Shown here: positions 56,981 through 64,000 of the stretch, piece after piece
Numbering within the stretch: position 1 is the first letter of the stretch
How the letters are laid out: each line of letters starts with the position of its first letter
Assembly: GCF_964022235.1 (NCBI RefSeq)
Contig: NZ_CAXHZL010000001.1
Coordinates: 186,001 to 250,000 of the forward strand
Length of the DNA stretch: 64,000 nt
Reading direction: 5' to 3'
Source: Limimaricola sp964022235
GTDB lineage: Bacteria > Pseudomonadota > Alphaproteobacteria > Rhodobacterales > Rhodobacteraceae
Notes under the pieces: generated by a model
The model's input: only the letters and a program-made list of their open reading frames with translations
What the model was told of the DNA's origin: nothing
The model's database searches: none
Program-made: the position numbers and the translations under genes

Positions 56981-58407
56981 GCCCGGCGTCCTTCGCTGGC
57001 CGCGAGCGGAAAGACCTTGGCGGGGTTGAGAAGCCACTTGGGGTCGAACACGTCCTTCACCTTCATCTGCGCCTCGAGATCCTGCGGCTCGAACTGCACC
57101 GTCATGAGATCGCGCTTTTCCACGCCGACCCCGTGCTCGCCGGTCAGGCAGCCGCCCACCTCGACGCAAAGCCGCAGGATGTCGGCGCCCATCTCTTCGC
57201 ATTTCTCTAGATCGCCTGCCTTGTTGGCGTCGAACAGGATCAGCGGGTGCATGTTGCCGTCGCCCGCGTGGAACACGTTGGCGACGCCGAGGCCGTAGCT
57301 GTCGCTCAGCTCGCCGATGCGCTTGAGCACCTCGGGCAGTGCCGAGACCGGGATCGTGCCGTCGAGGCACATGTAGTCGTTGATCTGGCCCATCGCACCG
57401 AAGGCCGATTTGCGCCCCAGCCAGATCCGCGCCGCCTCGTCGGCGTCCTGTGCGGCGCGGATTTCCACGGGGTCGTGGTCGCGCGCGATTTTCAGGATGG
57501 TTTCGAGCTGGTGATTGATCTCATCGGCCGAACCTTCGACTTCGACGATCAACAGCGCTTCGCAATCGGGGTATCCGGCGTGTGCAAAAGCCTCGCAGGC
57601 GCGGATGCAGGGGCGGTCCATGTATTCGATGGCCACCGGCAGCACGCCCGCCTCGATGATGTCGGCCACGCAGGCCCCCGCGGCTTCGGCGCTGTCATAA
57701 CCCATGAGCACGGGAAGCGCGCCCTCGGGCTTGGGCAGGATGCGCAAGGTCGCCTCGGTCACGACGCCGAGCTGACCCTCGGAGCCGCAGATCACGCCGA
57801 GCAGGTCGAGCCCGCCCGCATCCATATGCGCGCCGCCGATCTCGAGCACCGTGCCGTCCATCTGCACCATGGTGACGCCGAGCAGGTTGTTGGTGGTCAC
57901 GCCATACTTCAGACAATGCGCCCCACCCGAATTCATCGCGATGTTGCCGGCGATGGCGCAGGCAAGCTGCGAGGAAGGATCGGGGGCATAGAAGAAGCCA
58001 AGCTCCTCCACCGCGCCGGTGACGCTCAGGTTGGTGCGCCCGGTTTGGACCCGGATGATCCGGTCTGCCGTGTCGGTCTCCAGCACCCGGTTCATCCGCG
58101 ACACGCCAAGGATCACCGAATCGGCGGTTGGCAGCGCGCCCCCCGCCAGCGACGTGCCCGAGCCGCGCGGCACCACGGGCACGTTCTCCTCGTGGCAGAT
58201 CCGAAGCGCCGCCGAGACCTCCTCCGTCGTCGTCGGCAGCACCACGCAAAGCGGTGGGCAGCGATAGGCGGTGAGCGCGTCGCACTCGTAGGCGCGGGTC
58301 TCAGCGGGGTCGTGGATCACGCCACGATCGCCCAATGCCTTGCTGAGCCGTGCGACGACCTGCGCCTTCTTCGCCATGACGCGGGCATCGGGGGATGGCA
58401 TCTGCAT
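56977..58407 (-). CDS. glcD: Glycolate oxidase catalytic subunit
   Basis: A 476-residue FAD-linked oxidase that converts glycolate to glyoxylate. FAD domain: VVPRGSGTSLAGGALP (~80) and GGAHCLKYGVTTNNLLGV (~165). The C-terminal VFHAGDGNMHPLILFD (~375) and CVEVGGCLTGEHGVGVEK (~410) hold the metal- or substrate-binding His/Asp residues of the GlcD/D-LDH family. First gene of the glc operon. A GntR-type inverted repeat lies about 40 bases upstream. Confidence 0.95.
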   Translation of the reverse strand: MQMPSPDARVMAKKAQVVARLSKALGDRGVIHDPAETRAYECDALTAYRCPPLCVVLPTTTEEVSAALRICHEENVPVVPRGSGTSLAGGALPTADSVILGVSRMNRVLETDTADRIIRVQTGRTNLSVTGAVEELGFFYAPDPSSQLACAIAGNIAMNSGGAHCLKYGVTTNNLLGVTMVQMDGTVLEIGGAHMDAGGLDLLGVICGSEGQLGVVTEATLRILPKPEGALPVLMGYDSAEAAGACVADIIEAGVLPVAIEYMDRPCIRACEAFAHAGYPDCEALLIVEVEGSADEINHQLETILKIARDHDPVEIRAAQDADEAARIWLGRKSAFGAMGQINDYMCLDGTIPVSALPEVLKRIGELSDSYGLGVANVFHAGDGNMHPLILFDANKAGDLEKCEEMGADILRLCVEVGGCLTGEHGVGVEKRDLMTVQFEPQDLEAQMKVKDVFDPKWLLNPAKVFPLAASEGRRA

Positions 58408-58444
58408 GGGTCGCTCCTCCTGCCCACAAGGGCATCACGATGGA

Positions 58445-58465
58445 TTGGTAAGGAAATATAACCAA
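58445..58465. promoter_or_regulatory. GntR-type operator upstream of glcD
   Basis: TTGGT-N11-ACCAA, a perfect 5-bp inverted repeat (58445-58449 and 58461-58465), 38 bases before the glcD ATG. It has the same GGT-N11-ACC spacing as the repeat upstream of the GntR gene at 39263. Carboxylate-sensing FadR/LldR/GlcC proteins use TGGT...ACCA half-sites. Confidence 0.6.
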
Positions 58466-58511
58466 AGCGCCCCCATGGCAAGCGCGCCGAAGCACCGCTA
58501 GGGTGCCGGGC

Positions 58512-59204
58512 ATGGATCCGCTTGCCAGCCTGCCACATCTTTCCCTCGTCGACGCCGCCGGGCTGCTCCTGCTGCTGCTGGGCTATTGGGCCATCGGCTG
58601 GCGCATCGAACATCCGGGACGGCGGCCTTCCGTCACCGTGCTGATGGCCGAGCATCGGCGCGAATGGATGCGCGAGTTCGTGCAGCGCTCGAACCGGATC
58701 TTCGACGCGACGATCATGGGCAGCTTGCGACAAGGCACGTCCTTCTTCGCCTCGACCTGCCTGCTCGCGGTGGGCGGCGTGCTCGCGCTCATCGGCAACA
58801 CCGAACCATTGCAGGGTGTGGCCGAAGGGCTGGGGCAGGGGCGGCAACCGGCGGTGCTGTGGCAGATCAAGCTACTGCCGGTGGCTCTGCTATTGACGCA
58901 TGCCTTTCTCAAGTTCGTCTGGGCGCACCGGATCTTCGGCTATTGCTCGGTGATCATGGCCTCGGTTCCCAACGCCGCCGATGACGTGCGCGCGATGCCG
59001 CGCGCCATGCAGGCGGCGGAGTTGAACATTCGCGCGGCCTGGAATTTCAACCGCGGGCTCAGGGCGATGTATTTCGCACTGGGCGCTCTGGCATGGCTCC
59101 TGGGCTCATGGGCGCTGCTCGTCGCGATGGTCGCAGTGCTGTGGCTGCTGTGGAGCCGGGAGTTCGCCTCCGTGCCGAGGGCGGTCCTGCTCAAGGACCT
59201 CTGA
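58512..59204 (+). CDS. DUF599-family membrane protein
   Basis: A 230-residue membrane protein with about four helices (residues ~14-30, 76-98, 117-135, 182-218). The pattern RREWMREFVQRSNRIFDATIMGSLRQGTSFFAST, described as two blocks around residues 52-85, matches DUF599. The NRGLRAMYFALGALAWLLG block near 184 is also typical. ATG at 58512 is used; GTG at 58503 is an alternative. It is divergent from glcD. Function is unknown. Confidence 0.87.
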   Translation: MDPLASLPHLSLVDAAGLLLLLLGYWAIGWRIEHPGRRPSVTVLMAEHRREWMREFVQRSNRIFDATIMGSLRQGTSFFASTCLLAVGGVLALIGNTEPLQGVAEGLGQGRQPAVLWQIKLLPVALLLTHAFLKFVWAHRIFGYCSVIMASVPNAADDVRAMPRAMQAAELNIRAAWNFNRGLRAMYFALGALAWLLGSWALLVAMVAVLWLLWSREFASVPRAVLLKDL

Positions 59205-59275
59205 GGGGGCTGCCGCCCCCGCCGCTTTGCGGCCCCCCGCGAGTATTTCGGGAGTAAAGTGGCCAAGGGCACTTT
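59205..59275. repeat. Hairpin array plus copy of the GAGTATTT dispersed repeat
   Basis: GGGGGC-TGCC-GCCCCC (59205-59220), GCCGC-TTT-GCGGC (59221-59233), then GAGTATTT (59241) and AAAGTG..CACTTT (59256-59275), which is a terminator-like stem for the minus-strand membrane gene. The GAGTATTT..AGTAAAGT part matches the repeat at 41087-41149. Confidence 0.55.
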
Positions 59276-59279
59276 GTCG

Positions 59280-61355
59280 CTAGCGTCGCGCCTCGCGCAG
59301 CCAGGCCCCGAGCATCAGTCCCGCGGCCAGAAGCAACAGAACCCACGCGGGCAACAGCGGTGTCACCTTGAGATCGAGCGTTCGATAGGCCCCGCGCGGG
59401 GTCAGCCCGATCCAGCCGCGACCGGCGGCAGGGCGGCCGGGCCGCACGTCGCGCAAAGCGGGCAACCCGTCTGCCATCGACACGATGCCGCCGCGCGTCG
59501 CCGCCACCGTGTCCTCCAGCGCCTCGCCGTTCGCGATGGTCTGCTCGAACTCGCGCGGTGCGGCTGGGCCAAGCGCGATCACCGCCGACTGCTCGCCCTC
59601 GACCAATCGGTAAAGCCCCATGCGCGGCGCGGCCCAGAGCGCCTCGAAACGGCCCGGCTCCACCTCCTCGAGAGGTATTTGGGCCTCGGAGCCATCCGGA
59701 GCGGTCACGGTGACCGGGCCGATCGCCTCGGACAGCGAACGGCGAATGATCCGCATGGAAAGCCCCGACGGCTCGGCCCAGAGCGCCTCTTCCTCGAGCT
59801 CCGGCTCCTTCATCATCCAATGCGCCAGACGGCGCAGCAGATCGAGCTGCGGGCCGCCGCCGTCATAGCCGCGCCCCCAGAGCCAAACCTGGTCCGAGGC
59901 CAGCAGCGCCACGCGCCCCTGTCCCACGCGGTCCAGAGCCAAGAGCGGTCGCTCTCCCGGTCCGGCAAGGGCGACCGTAGCGCTCTGGGTCGGGTCGATC
60001 TCGACCTGCCGAAACCAGCGGCCCCAGCTGGGCTTGAGCGGATCGCCCTCGGCATCGAGCCATGGATCGGCGAGGCCGGAGGTAACGGGGTGACGCGCGC
60101 CAAGCTCGGTCAATTCGGGGCGAAACGCCCGCTCGACCACCCGCGCGCTGGGCGCGCCGGGCAGCACGAAGCCCAAGGGGCTGCGGTAGATGCTGTCGGC
60201 GCCCGCGTATTCGGGACCGGCAGTGACCAGCACCGCGCCGCCCTCTTCGACATAGCGGGCGACATTGGCGAAGTACTCCGACGGCAGGATGCCGCGGCGG
60301 CGGTAGCGGTCGAACACGATCAGGTCGAACTCGTCTATCTTCTCGATGAACAGCTCGCGTGTCGGAAAGGCGATGAGCGACAGCTCCTCGACCGGCACGC
60401 CGTCCTGCTTTTCGGGCGGGCGCAGGATGGTGAAATGCACGAGGTCCACCGAAGCGTCGGATTTCAGCAGGTTGCGCCACGTCCGCTCGCCTGCATAGGG
60501 CTCGCCCGAGACCAGAAGCACCCGCAGCCGGTCGCGCACGCCGTTGATCTGCACCACGCTTTCGTTGTTGCGCGCGGTCAGCTCGCCCGGAGCCTCCGGC
60601 GTGGCGAACTGCAGCACGTTCATGCCGCCATGCGGCAAGGTGACCGGCAACGCGATGTCGCGTCCGAGCGGCACCTCGAAACGCATCGGCTCTCCGCCAT
60701 CCACCGCGATGGTGAGTGGGACCGGACCCGCCTCCGGCGGGGCAGCGCCGTTGTCTTCGACCCGCAGCGTCAGCTCGACCTCCTCGCCCAGAATGGCAAA
60801 GGCGGGCGCGTTGCGTACCACGAGCCGGCGGTCCCAGTCGGCATCGCGTCCCGAAAGCAGCACATGCGCGGGCGCCGGAAGGTCCGGGGCGCGGGCGGCA
60901 TCGTGCAGACGGCCATCGGTGAGCATCACCACCCCAGCGACGCGCCCCTGCGGCTCTTCCGCCAGCGCCTCCGCCAACGTTGTCATCAGCTTGGTGCCGC
61001 CATCTTCGGGCGCGTCGCCCAGCCGGACGACCCGAAGCTCGGTATTGGCCCGCGCCGCGATCTTGGCGCGCAGATCGTCAAGCGCGGCCTCGGTCTGCGC
61101 CGTGCGGTCCGACAGCGTCTGGCTCGCGCTTTCGTCCACCACCGCGACGACGATGTCCGACAAGGGCTGGCGCTCTTCCTGACGCAGCGCCGGGTTCGAC
61201 AGCCCGGCCAGAAGAGCGGCACCGGCCAGCGCACGTAGCCACCATCCGGGCAACCCGCGCCACAGCGCCAGCGCCACGATCAGCACCGTCAGAGCCGCCA
61301 GAATCCAGAGCGCGGGCCATGGCAGAAGCGGGTCGAAGATCACCGTGCCGGTCAT
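59280..61355 (-). CDS. Large membrane protein with vWA-like and GATase-like regions
   Basis: A 691-residue protein with two N-terminal helices (LWILAALTVLIVALALW, then LRALAGAALLAGLSNPAL) and one C-terminal helix (LLPAWVLLLLAAGLMLG). Between them is a region with VVAVVDESASQTLSDRTAQ (~68), resembling a vWA/MIDAS start (DxSxS), and a later glutamine-amidotransferase-like section (LIVFDRYRRRGILPSEYF, EGGAVLVTAGPEY). This pairing is known from operons with MoxR ATPase and DUF58 proteins. It overlaps the next gene by four bases (ATGA). Function is unknown. Confidence 0.8.
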   Translation of the reverse strand: MTGTVIFDPLLPWPALWILAALTVLIVALALWRGLPGWWLRALAGAALLAGLSNPALRQEERQPLSDIVVAVVDESASQTLSDRTAQTEAALDDLRAKIAARANTELRVVRLGDAPEDGGTKLMTTLAEALAEEPQGRVAGVVMLTDGRLHDAARAPDLPAPAHVLLSGRDADWDRRLVVRNAPAFAILGEEVELTLRVEDNGAAPPEAGPVPLTIAVDGGEPMRFEVPLGRDIALPVTLPHGGMNVLQFATPEAPGELTARNNESVVQINGVRDRLRVLLVSGEPYAGERTWRNLLKSDASVDLVHFTILRPPEKQDGVPVEELSLIAFPTRELFIEKIDEFDLIVFDRYRRRGILPSEYFANVARYVEEGGAVLVTAGPEYAGADSIYRSPLGFVLPGAPSARVVERAFRPELTELGARHPVTSGLADPWLDAEGDPLKPSWGRWFRQVEIDPTQSATVALAGPGERPLLALDRVGQGRVALLASDQVWLWGRGYDGGGPQLDLLRRLAHWMMKEPELEEEALWAEPSGLSMRIIRRSLSEAIGPVTVTAPDGSEAQIPLEEVEPGRFEALWAAPRMGLYRLVEGEQSAVIALGPAAPREFEQTIANGEALEDTVAATRGGIVSMADGLPALRDVRPGRPAAGRGWIGLTPRGAYRTLDLKVTPLLPAWVLLLLAAGLMLGAWLREARR

Positions 61356-64000
61356 TGGCCAAGCCTTTCGAGCAGGGCAGGCACATGGACCTGATCGGAT
61401 TTGTAGTTGCCGGTCAGCACATGCATCACGAGGTTCACGCCAAAGCGGGTGGCCATCTCGCGCTGCCGCTCACCCGCCATGCCGCGCCCGACCGGATAGA
61501 GCGGCATGCCCACCGGGTTCATCGCCCAGGCCGAGGCCCAGTCGTTGCCGCCGATCACCACCGGCGTCACATTGTCGTTGAGGTTGCGAAACGGCATGCC
61601 CGGCGTCGGCTCCTCCTCGGGGGCGGCCTCGACCCAGACGGCGCGGCCCTGATGGCGGCCCGGAAAATCCTGCAGCAGGTAGAAGGTGCGGGTCAGCACA
61701 TGGTCCTCTGGCACGGGCGAGAGCGGCGGCACATCGAGCGGGCGGGCGATCGTCTGAAGGCGACGGCCCTCCGGCGTCGTCGTGCCAAGCCCCGCGATGC
61801 CGGCGTCGCGCGTGTCGAACACGATCATGCCGCCGCCGCGTAGATAGGCATTGAGCCGATCATAGGCGGCCCCCGACGGGATCGGCGTAGTGCCGGTGAT
61901 CGGCCAATAGAGCAACGGAAAGAACGACAGCTCGTCGGTCTCGGGGTCGACCGCCATCGGGGTCGCGGGCTCGACCGAGGTGCGCTGCCACAAGGCGCGC
62001 CCCAGACCTTCGAGCCCCTGCTGCGCCACCTCGTCGACCTGCGCGTCGCCCGACAGGATATGGCCCAGCACCACCGATTCGGTCGCGGCCTGCGCGAAGG
62101 CCTCGGCCTGCGCATCCATTGGCGGCTCTTGCGCCTGTGCGGTCGGCACCGGTGGCAACATGAGCGCCAAAAGCAACAGCGCCGTCCGGGCCCGCAACCG
62201 ACCACCCACGGCGAGCGAGGCCAGCGCATCCACGGCCATCAGTGCCACCGCAAGCGCCAGCAGCAGCCCGCCCAAGGGTCGCTCGGCGGCGCGTCCCAGC
62301 CCCTCGACCGCTATGCGCGCGGGCCAGCGGGCGGGGGCGAGCGTGGTGTCTGCACGCGTGACGTTGCGCGCGAAGCGCCCAGCCTCGCCCTCGTAGAGAC
62401 CGGGGGGGAGGTCCGGGCCGAGATCGCCCGCCACAAGAGCTTCGCCCGCCACGGAGGCGCGGGTGTCGGTCTCGGTCAGGCGGCCTTCGGCATCCATGAT
62501 TTCGACGGCCTGCCAGCTCGTCCCCGTAAGGTCCGTGGCCGTGTCGGTGTTGGTGCGTGCCGAGATGGCGAGGCGTTCGAGCATCGACACGAACAGCCCC
62601 GACAATGGCAGCGACGACCATTCGGCGTTGGCGGTGACATGAACCAGCACGACCTGCCCGTCGCCCAAGGGCTTGCGCGTCACCAGCGGTGTACCGTCCG
62701 AAAGCTGGGCGATGACGCGGGCGGCGAGGTCGGGGCCGGGCTGGGCCACGATCTGCGCGCGCACGGTGACGTCGCCCGGGATGGCGAGGCCGAAGAACGG
62801 GCTGTCGGTCTCGAAGGGCGCGATGGTCTTGGGCTCGCCCCAACTCATCGTGCCACCGACCGAGCGGCCCCCGGCGCGCAGCCGCACCGGCATCAACGGA
62901 TCATCCCCCTCGCGGCCGGCATCCGAAGCAGCAAGGCGCGGTCCGGCAAAACGCAACAGCAACCCGCCGCTCTCGACCCAAGCCTGCAGTGCTTCGGCCT
63001 CGGTAGGCGGGAGCGTGCCCGCATCCGCCAGAACGATCACGTCGGGGTTGGCGGGGATCAGCACCGGCAGGTCGCCCGAGATCAGCTCGGCCTGCGGCTC
63101 CAGCGCCACGCGCAGGTAGTGCAGCGGCGACATCAACTCGGCGGCCTCGCGCGTCTCGCGGCTCTCGACGAGGCCCACCTCGCGACGGCGCAGCGCGTCG
63201 TCGGTCAGGGCCACGGCGGCAGCCGAGCGCGCGCCTTCGACCTCGAAACGGGTGACGCGGTTGCGCAGTTCGGGCGGCAGCGCCAATGCGACCTGCGCCA
63301 CGGCCTCGCCGGGGGCGAAGTCGAGCGTCGCGCTGGCCAATTGGCGCTCGATCCCCGCGGGGTCGCGGCCATGGGCGGCGACGGTGGCTTGGGCCGCGCC
63401 GCCGATGGGGGTGCGAACGGCCTCGAGCGCGATGTCGGTGCCGTCAAGAACCGGGGGGCGCAGCGCGAGAATGCGGCGCGGCGTCTGGACCACCCGGACG
63501 GCGCCGTGGGATTCGAGTGCATCGAGCAGTGCCGCTCGGCTGTCGCGGGCCAGCCCATCCGAGAGCCAGACGGTCTCGAACCGGCCCTCCAGCGTGGCGG
63601 CCCAGTCGGCGAGCGCCTCCGCGTCGGGCTCCCACGGATGCGGGGTGAGGCCGGGCAGGGTGGTCAGAACCGCATCGGCGGGATCGAAGCGGGTTTCTTC
63701 GGGCGGGTCGGTCAGGGTGACGACGGCGGCGGGTCGGTTCGCGCGGTGCGCCTCGCCCAGGAGCGCCTCGATCCGGGCCACGCGCACCGGCCAGTCGCGC
63801 GCGTCGGCCCATGTGCCATCGGCGAGGATCAGCAGCGGCCCCGCACCCGGCGCGCCGCGCTCGGCGGGGTTCAGCACCGGCCCGGCAAAGCCCAAGATCG
63901 CGGCGGCGACGGCGAGGATGCGCAGCAAGAGCAGCCACCACGGCGTGCGATCCGACTGGCTCTCGCGGTCATCGAGGCCCAGAAGCAGCGCCACACCGGG
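61352..64000 (-). CDS. DUF4159/BatA-type large membrane protein (5' end outside window)
   Basis: At least 883 residues; the 5' end lies beyond 64000, as the first codons read PGVALLLGLDD, a segment internal to BatA-like N-terminal domains. Membrane helices lie near the visible N-terminus (WWLLLLRILAVAAAILGFAG) and about residue 590. The C-terminal ~230 residues form a DUF4159 domain: SFFPLLYWPITGTTPIPS, YLRGGGMIVFDTRD, LTRTFYLLQDFPGRHQG and VLTGNYKSDQVHVPALLERLG. Homologues follow MoxR and DUF58 genes, which probably lie just beyond the window. Confidence 0.85.
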   Translation of the reverse strand, partial: PGVALLLGLDDRESQSDRTPWWLLLLRILAVAAAILGFAGPVLNPAERGAPGAGPLLILADGTWADARDWPVRVARIEALLGEAHRANRPAAVVTLTDPPEETRFDPADAVLTTLPGLTPHPWEPDAEALADWAATLEGRFETVWLSDGLARDSRAALLDALESHGAVRVVQTPRRILALRPPVLDGTDIALEAVRTPIGGAAQATVAAHGRDPAGIERQLASATLDFAPGEAVAQVALALPPELRNRVTRFEVEGARSAAAVALTDDALRRREVGLVESRETREAAELMSPLHYLRVALEPQAELISGDLPVLIPANPDVIVLADAGTLPPTEAEALQAWVESGGLLLRFAGPRLAASDAGREGDDPLMPVRLRAGGRSVGGTMSWGEPKTIAPFETDSPFFGLAIPGDVTVRAQIVAQPGPDLAARVIAQLSDGTPLVTRKPLGDGQVVLVHVTANAEWSSLPLSGLFVSMLERLAISARTNTDTATDLTGTSWQAVEIMDAEGRLTETDTRASVAGEALVAGDLGPDLPPGLYEGEAGRFARNVTRADTTLAPARWPARIAVEGLGRAAERPLGGLLLALAVALMAVDALASLAVGGRLRARTALLLLALMLPPVPTAQAQEPPMDAQAEAFAQAATESVVLGHILSGDAQVDEVAQQGLEGLGRALWQRTSVEPATPMAVDPETDELSFFPLLYWPITGTTPIPSGAAYDRLNAYLRGGGMIVFDTRDAGIAGLGTTTPEGRRLQTIARPLDVPPLSPVPEDHVLTRTFYLLQDFPGRHQGRAVWVEAAPEEEPTPGMPFRNLNDNVTPVVIGGNDWASAWAMNPVGMPLYPVGRGMAGERQREMATRFGVNLVMHVLTGNYKSDQVHVPALLERLGQ

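Noticed and set aside
1..64000. CRISPR arrays, insertion sequences, prophage genes, tRNA or rRNA genes
   Set aside because: No regularly spaced direct repeats, transposase or integrase motifs, tRNA cloverleaf or rRNA-like stretches were noticed in the coding or intergenic sequence.

Overview
The window is high-GC chromosomal DNA of an alphaproteobacterium, most likely Rhodobacterales (Roseobacter group). Pointers are a MipZ division-site ATPase, an F0 ATP synthase cluster with a b' subunit, a glcDEF glycolate oxidase operon, a TRAP transporter, a GT14/DUF5928-type glycosyltransferase and an ffh-rpsP-rimM-trmD-rplS-rpmE operon. I see no rRNA, tRNA, CRISPR array, insertion sequence or prophage. 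This is a core chromosome segment with one distinctive catabolic island.

Layout. (1) 1-1.6 kb: tail of an S10-type ribosomal operon (rpsS end, rplV, rpsC, rplP), closed by a terminator. (2) 1.7-10.4 kb: an RpiR regulator divergent from a seven-gene operon: N-formylglutamate amidohydrolase-family enzyme, three-part TRAP transporter, glutamine-synthetase-like ligase, aldehyde dehydrogenase, iron alcohol dehydrogenase. The set reads as uptake and gamma-glutamyl-protected oxidation of an amino alcohol. (3) 10.4-14.3 kb: rRNA methyltransferase, amt, rhodanese, SDR. (4) 14.4-21 kb: treZ-treY-glgX trehalose/glycogen cluster. (5) 21-24 kb: glutathione reductase, SDR and Dps stress genes. (6) 24-27.6 kb: GNAT, mipZ, RhlE-type helicase, unknown protein. 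(7) 27.8-33.6 kb: the ffh-to-rpmE operon on the minus strand, carrying extra bluB, DUF1328, chorismate mutase and GNAT genes. (8) 33.8-38.1 kb: LysR gene, a 24-residue membrane peptide, ArsR gene and the F0 operon atpI-B-E-F'-F. (9) 38.1-48.6 kb: GntR regulator, OmpA-like lipoprotein, Ada/Ogt-type repair protein, nth, PfkB kinase, PAP2 phosphatase, sulfotransferase/GT14 pair, HIT protein, MscS channel, ABC ATPase. (10) 48.7-54.5 kb: zinc-finger protein, polA, general-stress flavin-fold protein, RidA-like protein, Hsp20, serine protease. (11) 54.5-64 kb: glcDEF, a DUF599 protein and two large membrane proteins of a MoxR/DUF58-type operon that runs off the window.

The main regulatory observation is a recurring upstream motif, GGAAC-N16/17-NGTT, which matches the alphaproteobacterial EcfG (general stress response) promoter. 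It lies 5' of nine genes: treZ, glgX, gor, the adjacent SDR, dps, the DUF1328 gene, the micro-peptide, the OmpA-like lipoprotein and the GSP26-like protein. No ecfG, nepR or phyR gene is visible here, so these look like scattered members of one stress regulon. A second cross-link is a pair of equally spaced GGT-N11-ACC inverted repeats, one upstream of the GntR gene and one upstream of glcD 19 kb away, suggesting that this GntR protein may be the glycolate-operon regulator.

Functions come from motifs and remembered family knowledge. No database search was run, and promoters and operators are pattern calls.
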